A stretch of 64,000 nucleotides of DNA from Flavobacterium hungaricum (GCF_015182285.1 NZ_PRDM01000004.1:620001-684000), one strand, 5' to 3'; shown: positions 52,045 to 62,083, numbered from the stretch's first letter. A program made the numbers and translations. Notes: a model not told the origin generated them from the letters alone.

Positions 52045-52881
52045 ATGGAAAAATTCACCTTAGAAATATTATTTCAAATCATCGGAATCGGTTCTGCATC
52101 GGGCTTATTCTTCAATAACGATGCACTTTATGTTATTGGCGACAACAGTGGATTTCTGTACGAATACAATATGCAGAATCAGCAATTGAATCAGCATCCT
52201 TTAATAGACAATCCGACGCAGAATATCCCAAAAAATCTGAAACCTGATTTTGAGTCAATGACCAATCATAACGATACACTTTATGTTTTTGGTTCTGGTT
52301 CTACCGAAAAACGAAATCAAATGATTGCTTTTGACCTTAAAAACAAAACGGTTTTACAAAAAAACAATTTAGTTGATTTATACGGTTTAATGCAGAGTTT
52401 TGGGGAAATCAAACCAGAAGATTTTAATCTCGAAGGCGCCATTTTCGATGGAGAAAACTGGTATCTTTTCAATCGCGGCAACGGAATCTCCAACAAAAAC
52501 ACCATTTTTACCGTTCACGCCAAAAGTCTGGCAGAAGAATTTGCTTTGATTTCTGTGAATTATAAATTACCTAAAATAAAAGGTGTTCGTTCCAGCTTTA
52601 CAGACGCTGTTTTGGTTGATGATAAAATCTATTTTCTTTCTACAGCAGAAGATACCAAATCGACTTACGACGACGGTGAAATCTTAGGCAGCTTCATCGG
52701 CCGAATCGATCTTAAAACCATGAAAATAGATTTTACCCAAAAAATCACCTCAACCAATAAATTTGAAGGTTTGACTTTCTATAAAAAAGAAAGCAATAAA
52801 ATCGAGTTTTTACTTTGCGAAGATAATGATACTGATTTGCTGGAAACAAAGATTTACAAATTGACTTTGCCGATAAAATAA
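52045..52881 (+). CDS. Propeller-like protein (DUF6929-like)
   Basis: A 278-residue protein without a signal peptide. Repeated strand motifs (ASGLFFNNDALYVIGDNSGFLYEY, DFESMTNHNDTLYVFGSGS, FNLEGAIFDGENWYLFNRG, FTDAVLVDDKIYFLSTAED, FEGLTFYKKE) recur at 40-50 residue spacing and suggest a five- to six-bladed beta-propeller. I believe the family is DUF6929, widespread in Flavobacteriia, but I am not certain. No catalytic motif. It starts 25 nt after the broken gene. Confidence 0.75.
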   Translation: MEKFTLEILFQIIGIGSASGLFFNNDALYVIGDNSGFLYEYNMQNQQLNQHPLIDNPTQNIPKNLKPDFESMTNHNDTLYVFGSGSTEKRNQMIAFDLKNKTVLQKNNLVDLYGLMQSFGEIKPEDFNLEGAIFDGENWYLFNRGNGISNKNTIFTVHAKSLAEEFALISVNYKLPKIKGVRSSFTDAVLVDDKIYFLSTAEDTKSTYDDGEILGSFIGRIDLKTMKIDFTQKITSTNKFEGLTFYKKESNKIEFLLCEDNDTDLLETKIYKLTLPIK

Positions 52882-52962
52882 ATTCCAATAAAAAAAGTCC
52901 AAATTCCAATTTTGGCTTTTGCGAGATTCATACCAAATAAACTATAAACCACTAAAAAACCA

Positions 52963-55119
52963 ATGATCAAAAAAACAACTTTTGCATTTTTACTATTTGT
53001 TGCGAGTCAAATTTCTCAAGCACAATATAAATATCCAAGTACTCCAGAACGTCCTGTAACTGATGATTATTTTGGTACAAAAATTACAGACTCTTACCGC
53101 TGGCTGGAAGACATGAACAATCCAGAAGTTCAAAAATGGTTCAAAGACGAATCGGATTACACCAACTCTATCGTAAAAACAATTTCTGGGCGCGACATTC
53201 TATTCAATAGAATGAAAGAAATTCAGGCTTTAGGCGGTGACAGTTACGGATTTATTAAACAAGTTGGAGACATTTACTATTATACCAAAAACAAAAAAGA
53301 AGAAAGTATTTATAAATTGTATTCCCGCAAAGGCAAAAGCGGAGCTGAAATTTTGCTGATAGATCCAAATACAATCAAAAAAGGGGCAACGATCACAACT
53401 TTTAACATTAGTCCCGATAATAAGAAATTAGCGGTTTCCATATCCGAAGACGGTGCAGAAGTCTGCGATATCAAAATTATGAATCTTGAATCAAAAACAT
53501 TTCTTGCAGATAGATTGACACCTGTTTGGAGCGAATTTAACTTTGAATTTACACCCGACAGTAAAGCCATTACCTATACTCAAATGGCTACCGGAGACAA
53601 TAAGAGTGATGATTTTTTGAAGAACATGAAATCTTTACTGCACGTTATCGGCACCGATCCAAAAACGGACAAAATACTAGCGTCTAAAGCGAACAATCCT
53701 GAGCTTACTATTTTGAAAGAACAGTTTCCTGAGATAAGTTTTTCCAATGATTACAGTCATATCATACTAAATATCGGATCAACAAAAAATGAAGAATTCT
53801 CTTTTTATGCATCAATATCAGAACTTTCAAAATCAAAAATAAACTGGAAACCGTTAATTAAATATGAAGATGAGATAACTGCCAGTCATATTATTGGTGA
53901 TAAAATATTTTTTCTTACTCATAAAAATGCTCCAAATTTTAAAATCGGATATACAAGTTTAAAAAATCCAGATTTTAATAACGCTGTGATTTTAGTCCCT
54001 GAAAATGATAAAGTGATACGAAAATTAAGAAAATCTAAAAACTTTGTCTATTACAATCTAAGCGACGGAATCAATCAGGAAATTTTTCAGGTTAATGCCA
54101 AAACACTAGAAACCAAGCCTATTCCATTGCCAATGGGTTCTAATGCAGGATACGCTTTAAATCCCCGTCAGAACGATGATCTGATATTTTTTAACAGCTC
54201 TTGGGTTACACCTTCAACAGATTACGATTATAACAGCGTAACGGGTAAATTAGTAAAAAGCACACAATTAACTTCAAACGGTGCTTTTCCAGATTTCGGT
54301 AAAGATTATATTGTAAAAGAAATAGAAGTTCCAAGTCATGATGGCGTGATGGTGCCTTTATCTATTATTTATCCAAAAAACATTAAAATGGATGGCTCGA
54401 CACCTTGCTACATTACAGGATACGGCGGGTATGGCGTAAGTCAATATCCACATTTTGTGGGACCTGCTTTAATGACGCTCTTAGAACAAAATACAATTGT
54501 TGCGTTTGCCCACATCCGCGGCGGGGGCGAAAAAGGCAATAAATGGCATACTGACGGAATGAAAGCGAAAAAACCAAATACTTGGAAAGATTTTATTGCC
54601 TGTTCAGAATATTTGGTTAATGAAAAATATACTTCTAAAGAAAAATTGATTGGAAATGGTATTAGTATGGGAGGGGTTTTAATCGGCAGATCCATTACGG
54701 AACGTCCTGATCTTTATAAAGTCGCACTTGTTGAAGTAGGTTGTACCAATACAATCAGAATGGAAACAACTCCAAATGGTCCAAATCAGATACCAGAGAT
54801 TGGAACCTTAAAAAATGAAGAAGATGTAAAACACATTTTAGAAATGGATGCACAGAGCAAAGTAAAAAAAGGGGTGAAATATCCTGCTGTACTAATTCGT
54901 ACCGGAATTAACGATCCAAGAGTGACGCCTTGGGAACCTGGGAAATTTGCAGCCATACTACAAAATTACAGCAGCTCCCAGAATCCTGTTTTATTACATG
55001 TTAATTATGTCAACGGTCACCACTCTAGTGATCTAGACGTAACATTTAATGATGAAGCAGATATGTATGCTTTTGCATTATGGCAGACTGGAAATCCTAA
55101 ATTTCAGATTCAGAAGTAA
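52963..55119 (+). CDS. Prolyl oligopeptidase (S9A family)
   Basis: A 718-residue secreted serine peptidase with a signal peptide (ending SQAQ, about residue 21). The N-terminal segment PVTDDYFGTKITDSYRWLED is the S9A start. A beta-propeller (about 90-430) covers the C-terminal alpha/beta hydrolase domain, with catalytic Ser568 in GISMGG, Asp651 in GINDPRV and His686 in GHHSS. The usual GGSAGG appears here as GNGISMGG. It should cut after proline in short peptides. Single gene. Confidence 0.93.
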   Translation: MIKKTTFAFLLFVASQISQAQYKYPSTPERPVTDDYFGTKITDSYRWLEDMNNPEVQKWFKDESDYTNSIVKTISGRDILFNRMKEIQALGGDSYGFIKQVGDIYYYTKNKKEESIYKLYSRKGKSGAEILLIDPNTIKKGATITTFNISPDNKKLAVSISEDGAEVCDIKIMNLESKTFLADRLTPVWSEFNFEFTPDSKAITYTQMATGDNKSDDFLKNMKSLLHVIGTDPKTDKILASKANNPELTILKEQFPEISFSNDYSHIILNIGSTKNEEFSFYASISELSKSKINWKPLIKYEDEITASHIIGDKIFFLTHKNAPNFKIGYTSLKNPDFNNAVILVPENDKVIRKLRKSKNFVYYNLSDGINQEIFQVNAKTLETKPIPLPMGSNAGYALNPRQNDDLIFFNSSWVTPSTDYDYNSVTGKLVKSTQLTSNGAFPDFGKDYIVKEIEVPSHDGVMVPLSIIYPKNIKMDGSTPCYITGYGGYGVSQYPHFVGPALMTLLEQNTIVAFAHIRGGGEKGNKWHTDGMKAKKPNTWKDFIACSEYLVNEKYTSKEKLIGNGISMGGVLIGRSITERPDLYKVALVEVGCTNTIRMETTPNGPNQIPEIGTLKNEEDVKHILEMDAQSKVKKGVKYPAVLIRTGINDPRVTPWEPGKFAAILQNYSSSQNPVLLHVNYVNGHHSSDLDVTFNDEADMYAFALWQTGNPKFQIQK

Positions 55120-55225
55120 AATTCGAACAAAAAAATAAAAAATTCTGTAGAGGCAGTTAATCTGTTTCTACAGAAATTCATAAAACGCCCCCATTCTTTA
55201 AAACCAAATCTACAAAACTCACTAA

Positions 55226-55900
55226 ATGCTCTCTGATCTTAATTTAAAAAAGAAAACATTAATTATTGGTATTCTGCTTTCCGTTATTTTGCCTTTTCTC
55301 GCAATGCTTGTCTCTTTCTTTACAAAAAGTCCCAGCATTGACAATGTAACTCAATTTTACATTTCGAGATTTGCAATTTGGGCTTCTTTGCTGCTCCTAT
55401 TCTTATATTCTTTTAAAATAGAGAAACAGCACTTTCTGCTTTGGGGAGAAACAAATTATTCTTTTTTAACTTTTATGAAGGCGTTATTAATAACATTCCT
55501 AAAATTATATACAGCTGTTTTTGTAACTGGTTTTTTACTGCTTTTGTTTAGCGTACCAAAAGAAAGTATGGCATTAAATAATGCCTTGCTGCTTTTTAAA
55601 AAGAGTTATTTCTTGCTTTTTTTCACTTGTGTAACTGCAGGCATCACCGAAGAGTTAATTTTTAGAGGTTATTTATTACCAAGATTAGAAATTGTATTAA
55701 AGAATAAAATTTCAGCTATAGTTCTTTCCAGCATCTTATTTGGATTAATGCATATTGGCTACGGAACTTTATTACATATAATCGGCCCCACTGTGATTGG
55801 ACTTGTATTTGCATTTCAATATGAGAAATATCGAAACATTAAAATTCTGATTTTATGTCATTTTTTATGGGACCTTTTAATTCTGACCCTAAAAACATAA
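55226..55900 (+). CDS. CPBP family intramembrane metalloprotease (Abi/Rce1-like)
   Basis: A 224-residue membrane protein with about six helices. The three catalytic motifs are present: EELIFRGYLLPRLE (Glu-Glu-x3-Arg, about 145-158), FGLMHIGYG (FxxxH) and CHFLWD (HxxxD/N). Family members cleave within membranes or serve in bacteriocin self-immunity. The target here is unknown. ATG 55226 is the only good start. Confidence 0.9.
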   Translation: MLSDLNLKKKTLIIGILLSVILPFLAMLVSFFTKSPSIDNVTQFYISRFAIWASLLLLFLYSFKIEKQHFLLWGETNYSFLTFMKALLITFLKLYTAVFVTGFLLLLFSVPKESMALNNALLLFKKSYFLLFFTCVTAGITEELIFRGYLLPRLEIVLKNKISAIVLSSILFGLMHIGYGTLLHIIGPTVIGLVFAFQYEKYRNIKILILCHFLWDLLILTLKT

Positions 55901-56032
55901 AACCATATTTTTAAAAATAAAACACATAAAAATCAATACCTTACAAAGTATTTTTAAAATTATCTTATATTTTTTTCATTCCCTCCCAACCTTTTTATCT
56001 TTTTAGTGCTCTATATAAAAAAGACAACAATT

Positions 56033-56569
56033 GTGATAAACGAAACTCTAATAGCAAACTGTAAAAAAATGCACCGCGATGCCCAGCGTCAGGTGTACGA
56101 ATACATGGCACCAAAGTTGTACCGCGTTTGCAAAAGATACTTAAAAAAGGAAGAGGAAATTGAAGAAGCAATGGCTGACGCATTTTTTACCATCTTCACC
56201 AAACTAGATCAGTTAAAAGAAGCGTATGCTTTTGAAGCCTGGGCGCGAAGAATAACTGTAAACCACTGTTTGGCATCTATTCGCAAAAACACCAATTTTA
56301 ATATGTATCTCGACGATGTGAAACTTATTTCGCAGCCTTCTGTTGACGAACTGAACACATTGGAAGAAGAAGATTTACTTAACTTATTAAACCATATTCC
56401 CGACGGCTGTAAAACAGTTTTCAACCTTTTTGTCATAGAAGGTTTTGGACACAAAGAAATAGCCGAAATGCTAAAAATCTCTGAAGGCACCTCTAAATCA
56501 CAATTGAATGCCGCCAAAACCAAACTCAAAGAACTGGTTAATAAACTGTATTATCAAAAAGCAAAGTAG
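56033..56569 (+). CDS. ECF-type RNA polymerase sigma factor
   Basis: A 178-residue sigma-70 family protein with regions 2 and 4 only. Region 2: QVYEYMAPKLYRVCKRYLKKEEEIEEAMADAFFTIFTKL (here shown broken by length: VCKRYLKKEEEIEEAMADAF). Region 4: LLNHIPDGCKTVFNLFVIEG, then HKEIAEMLKISEGTSKSQL (recognition helix). GTG 56033 (MINETLIANC) is preferred to GTG 56006, as homologues begin with this M-I-x-E-T-L pattern. It is 2 nt before the anti-sigma gene. It probably answers an envelope signal via that partner. Confidence 0.92.
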   Translation: MINETLIANCKKMHRDAQRQVYEYMAPKLYRVCKRYLKKEEEIEEAMADAFFTIFTKLDQLKEAYAFEAWARRITVNHCLASIRKNTNFNMYLDDVKLISQPSVDELNTLEEEDLLNLLNHIPDGCKTVFNLFVIEGFGHKEIAEMLKISEGTSKSQLNAAKTKLKELVNKLYYQKAK

Positions 56570-56571
56570 TC

Positions 56572-57531
56572 ATGGACAATCAAGATAAATTATTCGATAA
56601 AATAAAAGAAGCTTCGCAAAATGCGGAATTCAAAGACTTTCCCGGAATGGAAAAGGTCTGGTCGCGCGTAGAAGAAAAACTGGATAAAAAAGCCGATAAA
56701 AAAACAATTGCCTTATGGAAGAAAATTGCTGTAGCAGCTTCTCTCCTGCTTTTGATTTCGCTGGGATATCAATTTCTTCATTCAGATAATAATTTAGGGA
56801 ATGAAACCCAAAAAGTGGTTCTTGAGGAAAAAGAAAAATCTAACGAACCGATCGTTAATCAAAATAATGAAATTATTCGTAATGACTCCGGAATTATCGC
56901 TAATGAAGAAGCTGTAAAAATCATTAAAAAACAATCTAAAAAACAAGAAACAGTTGCAGTTCAAGAATTAATTACTCCAACAGATAATGTAGTGGCGGCG
57001 CCACTATCTACCCCAAAAATGAGTACCGAAAGTGCTGCCTCTGCACCAGTTCAGGAAGATCATTTTGCCGAAGAAAACGATAAAATCTCAAAAGATAAAG
57101 CTCTTTCTAATTACGGATTTATGAACGGCGAAGAAAGAGAATCTGCCAGAGTAGTGTTTGCAGAAAGAAAAGCAGCAAGTACAAAGAAACCTGCTCCGTT
57201 GGTCATTTTAAACGGAAACGCGATGGCTCACAGCAATGAAATAAAAAAAGACAAAATGATGCAGAATGAACTTCCGAATTTAAATCCGGAAAATGTTGAT
57301 TCTCTTGTCGTTCTTGAAGAACCATTGTACATCATCGATGGAATTTATTACTCAGAAAATGATTTATTCGGAAACAACCCTACAAGCCCGTATGCGCCTC
57401 TAGACAAACAAGACATAAAAACCATCACCATTTTGCAAGACCTTGAAGCTACTTCAAAATATGGCGAAAAAGGTAAAAAAGGAGTCGTAATTATCACTAC
57501 AAAAACAGGAAAGCCGATCCCGAAGAAATAG
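56572..57531 (+). CDS. Anti-sigma factor with a C-terminal TonB-plug-like domain
   Basis: A 319-residue single-pass membrane protein. The first 45 residues (DKLFDKIKEASQNAEFKDF) are a short anti-sigma-like cytosolic part; the helix is at about 51-69 (KIAVAASLLLLISLGYQFL). A low-complexity periplasmic stretch follows to about 245. The last part (251-313) has PLYIIDGIYY, DIKTITILQDLEATSKYG and GVVIITTK, matching the plug of SusC-type TonB-dependent receptors but without any barrel. The same motif recurs in the next protein. It lies 2 nt after the sigma gene, so they are an operon. Confidence 0.85.
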   Translation: MDNQDKLFDKIKEASQNAEFKDFPGMEKVWSRVEEKLDKKADKKTIALWKKIAVAASLLLLISLGYQFLHSDNNLGNETQKVVLEEKEKSNEPIVNQNNEIIRNDSGIIANEEAVKIIKKQSKKQETVAVQELITPTDNVVAAPLSTPKMSTESAASAPVQEDHFAEENDKISKDKALSNYGFMNGEERESARVVFAERKAASTKKPAPLVILNGNAMAHSNEIKKDKMMQNELPNLNPENVDSLVVLEEPLYIIDGIYYSENDLFGNNPTSPYAPLDKQDIKTITILQDLEATSKYGEKGKKGVVIITTKTGKPIPKK

Positions 57532-57542
57532 TCAATTCTGGA

Positions 57543-57577
57543 AAACTTTGTCAAAGCCGTGGACTTTGACAAAGTTT
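57543..57577. repeat. CTTTGTCAAAGTTT-family hairpin (upstream copy)
   Basis: Perfect 14-bp arms (57543-57556 and 57564-57577) with a 7-nt loop, between the anti-sigma and vWA genes. A related perfect hairpin lies at 59806-59838 on the other side of the vWA gene. Confidence 0.75.
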
Positions 57578-57608
57578 CAAACTCATCATTAACTTAAAAA
57601 ATAATATC

Positions 57609-59755
57609 ATGAAAAGTCTAAAACTTATTTCATCAGTCCTTGCTATGCTTATTTGTTTCGTAAGTATGGCGCAGGAAAAAACAATTACTGGAATTGTTAC
57701 CGAAGAAACCAAACTGCCAATTCCAGGTGTGAATATCTTCAACCAAACCTCAAAAACGACAGCTGTTACTGATTTTGACGGATTGTATAGTATTAAAGCA
57801 AAAAAGGGAGACCTTTTGGTTTTTACTTGTATTGGTTACGATACACAAAGGCAAAAAGTGCAGGATGCAAACACCATAAATATAGTTATGAGTTCAGCGC
57901 ATCAGACTTTAAGTGAAGTTGTAGTTACGGGTTACGGATCAAGTAATTCTAATTACGAAGACAGAAGTTATACCCGCACAGAAAGAAAAAAAGCCAAAAC
58001 TCAGAAAGCATTAACAGGAAGTGTTCCTGCGATTCAAAATAATACCGCTTACTCTCCAAGTCCAAATGTTGTTATACGCGGTGTAGCAACACTATCACCA
58101 GCAAATGAGCCGATCTATATTGTTGACGGTATTCCGATGAAAGCCAATCAAATGTCAAAAATTAATCCTAACGATATTGACAATGTTTCTGTTTTAAAAG
58201 ACCAGGCAGCTACTTCAATTTACGGAAGCAGAGCTTCAAATGGCGTTGTCATTATTGCAACCAAAAACGCGATTTACAAAAATCTTTCGGAAAAAGAATT
58301 AGACAAAAAATTAAACATTACGCCAATCCCTGTTGAACCAAATCAGGAAGATTATGATTCTTTTGTAGAAAATGCTTTCGAAAGTCCGAAAACAGCACCG
58401 CTTTCCACTTTCTCAATTGATGTTGATAATGCATCGTACACCAATATCAGACGCTTTTTGAATAATGGCCAAGCCGTTCCTAAAGACGCTGTTCGTGTAG
58501 AAGAAATGGTAAATTTCTTTAAATATGCTTATCCGCAGCCAAAAGGAGAAAATCCATTTTCAATCAATACCGAATTGAGCGACTCGCCTTGGAATTCAAA
58601 AAATAAGATCCTGAAAATTGGTTTGCAGGGAAAAAATATTCCAACAGAAAATTTACCTGCATCAAACCTTGTTTTCTTAATAGATGTTTCGGGTTCTATG
58701 AGCGAGACGAACAAACTGCCTTTATTAAAACAATCGATGAAAATTTTGGTAAACGAATTACGTCCAAAAGATAAAGTTGCTATCGTAGTCTATGCTGGTG
58801 CGGCAGGAATGGTTTTGCCTCCAACTTCTGGAGAAGAGAAAAAAACAATTATTGATGCTTTGGACAAATTACAATCTGGAGGAAGTACTGCCGGCGGCGC
58901 CGGAATCGAACTAGCGTATAAAACCGCGGCAGAAAACTTTATTAAAGGCGGCAACAACCGAGTGATTTTGGCAACCGACGGCGATTTTAATGTGGGCAGC
59001 ACATCAAACTCAGATATGGAAACTTTAATTGAAGAAAAAAGAAAAACAGGTGTTTTCTTAACTTGTCTCGGCTACGGAATGGGAAATTACAAAGACAGTA
59101 AAATGGAAACGTTAGCCGATAAAGGAAATGGAAATTATGCCTACATAGACAACATCAGGAAGCCAATCGTTTTTTAGGAAAAGAATTTAAAGGTTCGATG
59201 TTTGCCATTGCAAAAGATGTCAAAATTCAGATTGAATTTAATCCGAAACAAGTGCAGTCGTACAGATTGATTGGTTATGAAAACAGAAAACTTCGCCCAG
59301 AGGATTTTAAAAATGATGCTATTGATGCTGGTGAATTGGGAAGCAACCACATTGTTACGGCGTTGTACGAAATTATTCCAGCAGGAGTTTCCAGCGAATA
59401 TATTACGAGTTTACCAGATGATTTAAAATATACTAAAACACAAACCAATTCAACGAATTACAGTACTGAATTGGCAACTGTAAAATTTCGCTACAAAAAA
59501 CCAGACGGTGATAAAAGCATCGAAATGGTTCAGGTTATTGAGAACAAATCGGTTGCTATGGAGAAAGCGAGTGATGACATGAAATTCAGTACCGCTGTCG
59601 CTTGGTTTGGGTTAAAATTGAGAGATTCCAAATTGATTGCTGACAAATCTTCTGAAGAGATTGTGAAATTGGCAAAACAAGGATTGTCTAACGATATAGA
59701 CGGTTACAAAGCTGAGTTTGTTAGATTGGCGGAAACTTCGAAACAGTTTAACTAA
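57609..59755 (+). pseudogene. YfbK-like vWA protein with carboxypeptidase-regulatory and plug-like domains, split by a 1-nt frameshift
   Basis: Signal peptide (1-21); carboxypeptidase-D regulatory-like fold (about 22-105, GIVTEETKLPIPGVNIF); plug-like part (about 165-222, EPIYIVDGIP ... ATSIYGSRASNGVVIIATK); vWA domain with a metal-site LIDVSGSMS (about 354-362) and DUF3520-like tail. The frame stops at 59177 with the odd end RKPIVF. In the +2 frame, EANRFLGKEFKG continues from 59159, exactly as the family reads after YIDNIQ. Adding one base (a C) between 59156 and 59157 restores it. The tail then runs to 59755. Either a real loss or a sequencing error. Confidence 0.88.
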
Positions 59756-59805
59756 CTTTTTAAATCGACAAAATAGTTTTTTATTAATTCGCATAACCAA
59801 GAAAG

Positions 59806-59838
59806 ATCTTTGTCAAAGTTTAAAACTTTGACAAAGAT
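59806..59838. repeat. CTTTGTCAAAGTTT-family hairpin (downstream copy)
   Basis: Perfect 16-bp arms (59806-59821 and 59823-59838) about one central base. Shares AACTTTGACAAAG with 57543-57577; the two copies bracket the split vWA gene. Confidence 0.75.
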
Positions 59839-59978
59839 TATTTTTTAAACTTTGTACTACACACCTTTCTGTACATCTCTGCAGAAAATCTTTGCGATTC
59901 TTTGAAATCTTTAGAAAAAAACATTTGCGAATCTCTATGTAAAATAAGCATCACGAATACATTTCATCTATATTTTAT

Positions 59979-59986
59979 TACATTTG
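59979..59986 (+). promoter_or_regulatory. -7 promoter element
   Basis: TACATTTG (TAnnTTTG), 32 nt before ATG 60019; it rules out the longer frame beginning at 59902. Confidence 0.5.
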
Positions 59987-60018
59987 GATTTTATTCACCA
60001 CAATATTATTTACACTCA

Positions 60019-60606
60019 ATGAATCCCATTTTAAGCCAAAATTTATTTTTAGTTAAAGAACATGTCGGAATGTTTAAGGCCTCAAACAATTACGATATTT
60101 ATAACCCAGAAAACAATCAAATTATTTTAAACTGCCGCGAAAACAACTTAGGATTTTTTACCAAAGTTTTACGTTTTACCGATTATAAAAGAGCCACTCC
60201 TTTTAATGTTGAAATCTCAACTCCGTCTGGAGAAAAATTAATTACTGTTAAACGCGGTGTTGCTATTTTCCGTTCTACTGTAGAAGTTTTGGACGAGAAG
60301 GATCGTCTAGTTGGAACCTTCAAACAAAAATTCTTTTCTATCGGAGGAAAGTTTGACATTCTAGACAAAAATGAAAAACCTGTTGCAACTTTACAAGGAA
60401 AATGGACCGGCTGGGATTTTAAATTTTCTCATGAGGGCAGACAGCTTGCTCAGGTAAGCAAAAAATGGGCCGGCGTAGGAAAAGAACTTTTTACAAGTGC
60501 CGACAATTATGTACTTCAAATTGAAGATACAGTTCCTGCCGACAGTGCATTGCGACAATTAATTTTGGGCGCAGTAATGTGTATTGATATGGTTTTGAAA
60601 GAATAA
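60019..60606 (+). CDS. Phospholipid scramblase/LURP-one-related protein
   Basis: A 195-residue cytosolic protein of the tubby-like/scramblase fold: a repeated beta-meander with FLVKEHVGMFKASNNYDIYN (about 9-28), AIFRSTVEVLDEKDRLVGTF, FDILDKNEKPVATLQGKW and FKFSHEGRQLAQVSKKWAG, a pattern shared with bacterial scramblase-related and plant LOR proteins. It has no transmembrane segment except a weakly hydrophobic end (LRQLILGAVMCIDMVL). Function in bacteria is unknown. ATG 60019 is preferred by the promoter and by homology to the family start. Confidence 0.85.
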   Translation: MNPILSQNLFLVKEHVGMFKASNNYDIYNPENNQIILNCRENNLGFFTKVLRFTDYKRATPFNVEISTPSGEKLITVKRGVAIFRSTVEVLDEKDRLVGTFKQKFFSIGGKFDILDKNEKPVATLQGKWTGWDFKFSHEGRQLAQVSKKWAGVGKELFTSADNYVLQIEDTVPADSALRQLILGAVMCIDMVLKE

Positions 60607-60720
60607 CAAAAGTTGTTAAACTTAGATTAAGAATACATCTGAAAGCATTATTTTTAGTTTGCAAAAGCTTATTTTTGTTAGACTTAAAATAATGCTTTCT
60701 GCATTTCAAAAAATACAATC

Positions 60721-61437
60721 ATGACGGACTTAAAAAATAAAAATGCACTGATTACAGGTGCTGGAAAAGGAATCGGTAAAGCTGTTGCAATTGCTTTGGC
60801 AAAAGAAGGTGTTAATTTAATTTTGGTTTCAAGAACACAAAGCGACATTGACCAACTGGCACAAGAAGCTTCTAACCTTGGTGTAAAAGCATTGGCATTG
60901 GCTGCTGACGTTGCTGATATTACTTCTATTAATTCGGCTGTAGAAAAAGCTTTGGCAGCATTTAAAAATATCGACATCTTGATTAACAGCGCCGGTATTG
61001 CTTCTTTTGGTAAATTCTTAGAATTAGAGCCAGAAGCTTTTGAAAGAATTATTCAAGTAAATTTAATGGGAACGTACTACACAACTCGTGCCGTTATCCC
61101 GAATATGATCGAAAGACAAACTGGAGACATTATCAATATTTCTTCAACTGCAGGTTTAAACGGAAATGCATTGACAAGTGCCTACAGTGCTTCAAAATTT
61201 GCAGTTTTAGGTTTAACCGATTCTTTGATGCAGGAAATGAGAAAACACAATATCCGCGTTACGGCTTTGACGCCGAGTACCGTTGCGACTGATATGGCAA
61301 AAGATTTAAACCTGACAGACGGAAATCCAGAAAAAGTAATGCAGTCTGAAGATATGGCAGAATTAATCATTTCGCAGTTAAAACTTAACCGAAGAGTTTT
61401 TGTAAAAAACAGCAGTATTTGGTCTACTAATCCCTAA
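60721..61437 (+). CDS. Short-chain dehydrogenase/3-ketoacyl-ACP reductase-like
   Basis: A 238-residue classical SDR: NAD(P) site ITGAGKGIGKA (about 10-20), NSAGIASFGKF (NAG-like), ISSTAGLNG, catalytic YSASK (about 152-156) and a post-catalytic ALTPSTVATDM. It resembles FabG but lacks surrounding fatty-acid genes, so a role in fatty-acid synthesis is not supported; a general carbonyl reductase is more likely. Single gene. Confidence 0.92.
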   Translation: MTDLKNKNALITGAGKGIGKAVAIALAKEGVNLILVSRTQSDIDQLAQEASNLGVKALALAADVADITSINSAVEKALAAFKNIDILINSAGIASFGKFLELEPEAFERIIQVNLMGTYYTTRAVIPNMIERQTGDIINISSTAGLNGNALTSAYSASKFAVLGLTDSLMQEMRKHNIRVTALTPSTVATDMAKDLNLTDGNPEKVMQSEDMAELIISQLKLNRRVFVKNSSIWSTNP

Positions 61438-61521
61438 AAAATAAATTTCAAAAATCAAATTTCAAATCCAATTACAGACTGTTAAAGATTTTGAATTTTG
61501 AAATTATTAAACACAAAAACA

Positions 61522-62028
61522 ATGGAACAATATTTAAGACAATTGGTCGAAATAGAATTTCTGGATAAAAAAGAAATCTTTAACGGTTTTTTGATCGATT
61601 ATTCTGATGAATGGATTTTGCTTCGAAATAATCCTGTCGATTTTATTTTGGATGGATTTGTGATTTTAAGAAATAAAAACATTCAAGCAGTAAATAGCGA
61701 TCAAGATCTAGCTTTTACAGAAAAAGTAATTCGTTTAAAGGGCTTAAAAATTAATTCTGATGATATTATTCCGATTAAGGATTTAGCTTCTATAATAAAT
61801 TATATTTCTGAGAAATACGGGATTTTTCAAATTGCAAAAAAATCATCTAAATCAGCTTACTTAGGAAAATTAATAGAATTGACTGATGAAGAATTGACGA
61901 TTAATTTTATTGATATTCGCGGTCAGTTTGGCGGTGAATTGAGTTTTAACCCAGAAAAAATTCGTGTTATAGAATTTGATACCGATTATATCAATTCTTT
62001 GAAATTGATTGTCGAGGACAATAATTGA
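61522..62028 (+). CDS. Conserved protein of unknown function
   Basis: A 168-residue cytosolic protein. ATG 61522 (MEQYLRQLVEIEF) is preferred to 61498. It has two similar halves: LVEIEFLDKKEIFNGFLIDY ... EWILLRNN at the start and YLGKLIELTDEELTINFID ... at the end, suggesting a duplicated Sm-like or SH3-like beta-barrel. No motif points to a reaction. It is 84 nt after the SDR gene and ended by a long terminator. Confidence 0.75.
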   Translation: MEQYLRQLVEIEFLDKKEIFNGFLIDYSDEWILLRNNPVDFILDGFVILRNKNIQAVNSDQDLAFTEKVIRLKGLKINSDDIIPIKDLASIINYISEKYGIFQIAKKSSKSAYLGKLIELTDEELTINFIDIRGQFGGELSFNPEKIRVIEFDTDYINSLKLIVEDNN

Positions 62029-62083
62029 TTTTTTTTTTAGCACAGAAATTCTCAAAGGTTTTTCGCAGAGATACACGGAGAAT

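Noticed and set aside
55226..55900. CPBP protease as bacteriocin immunity gene
   Set aside because: No bacteriocin precursor or export gene is nearby.
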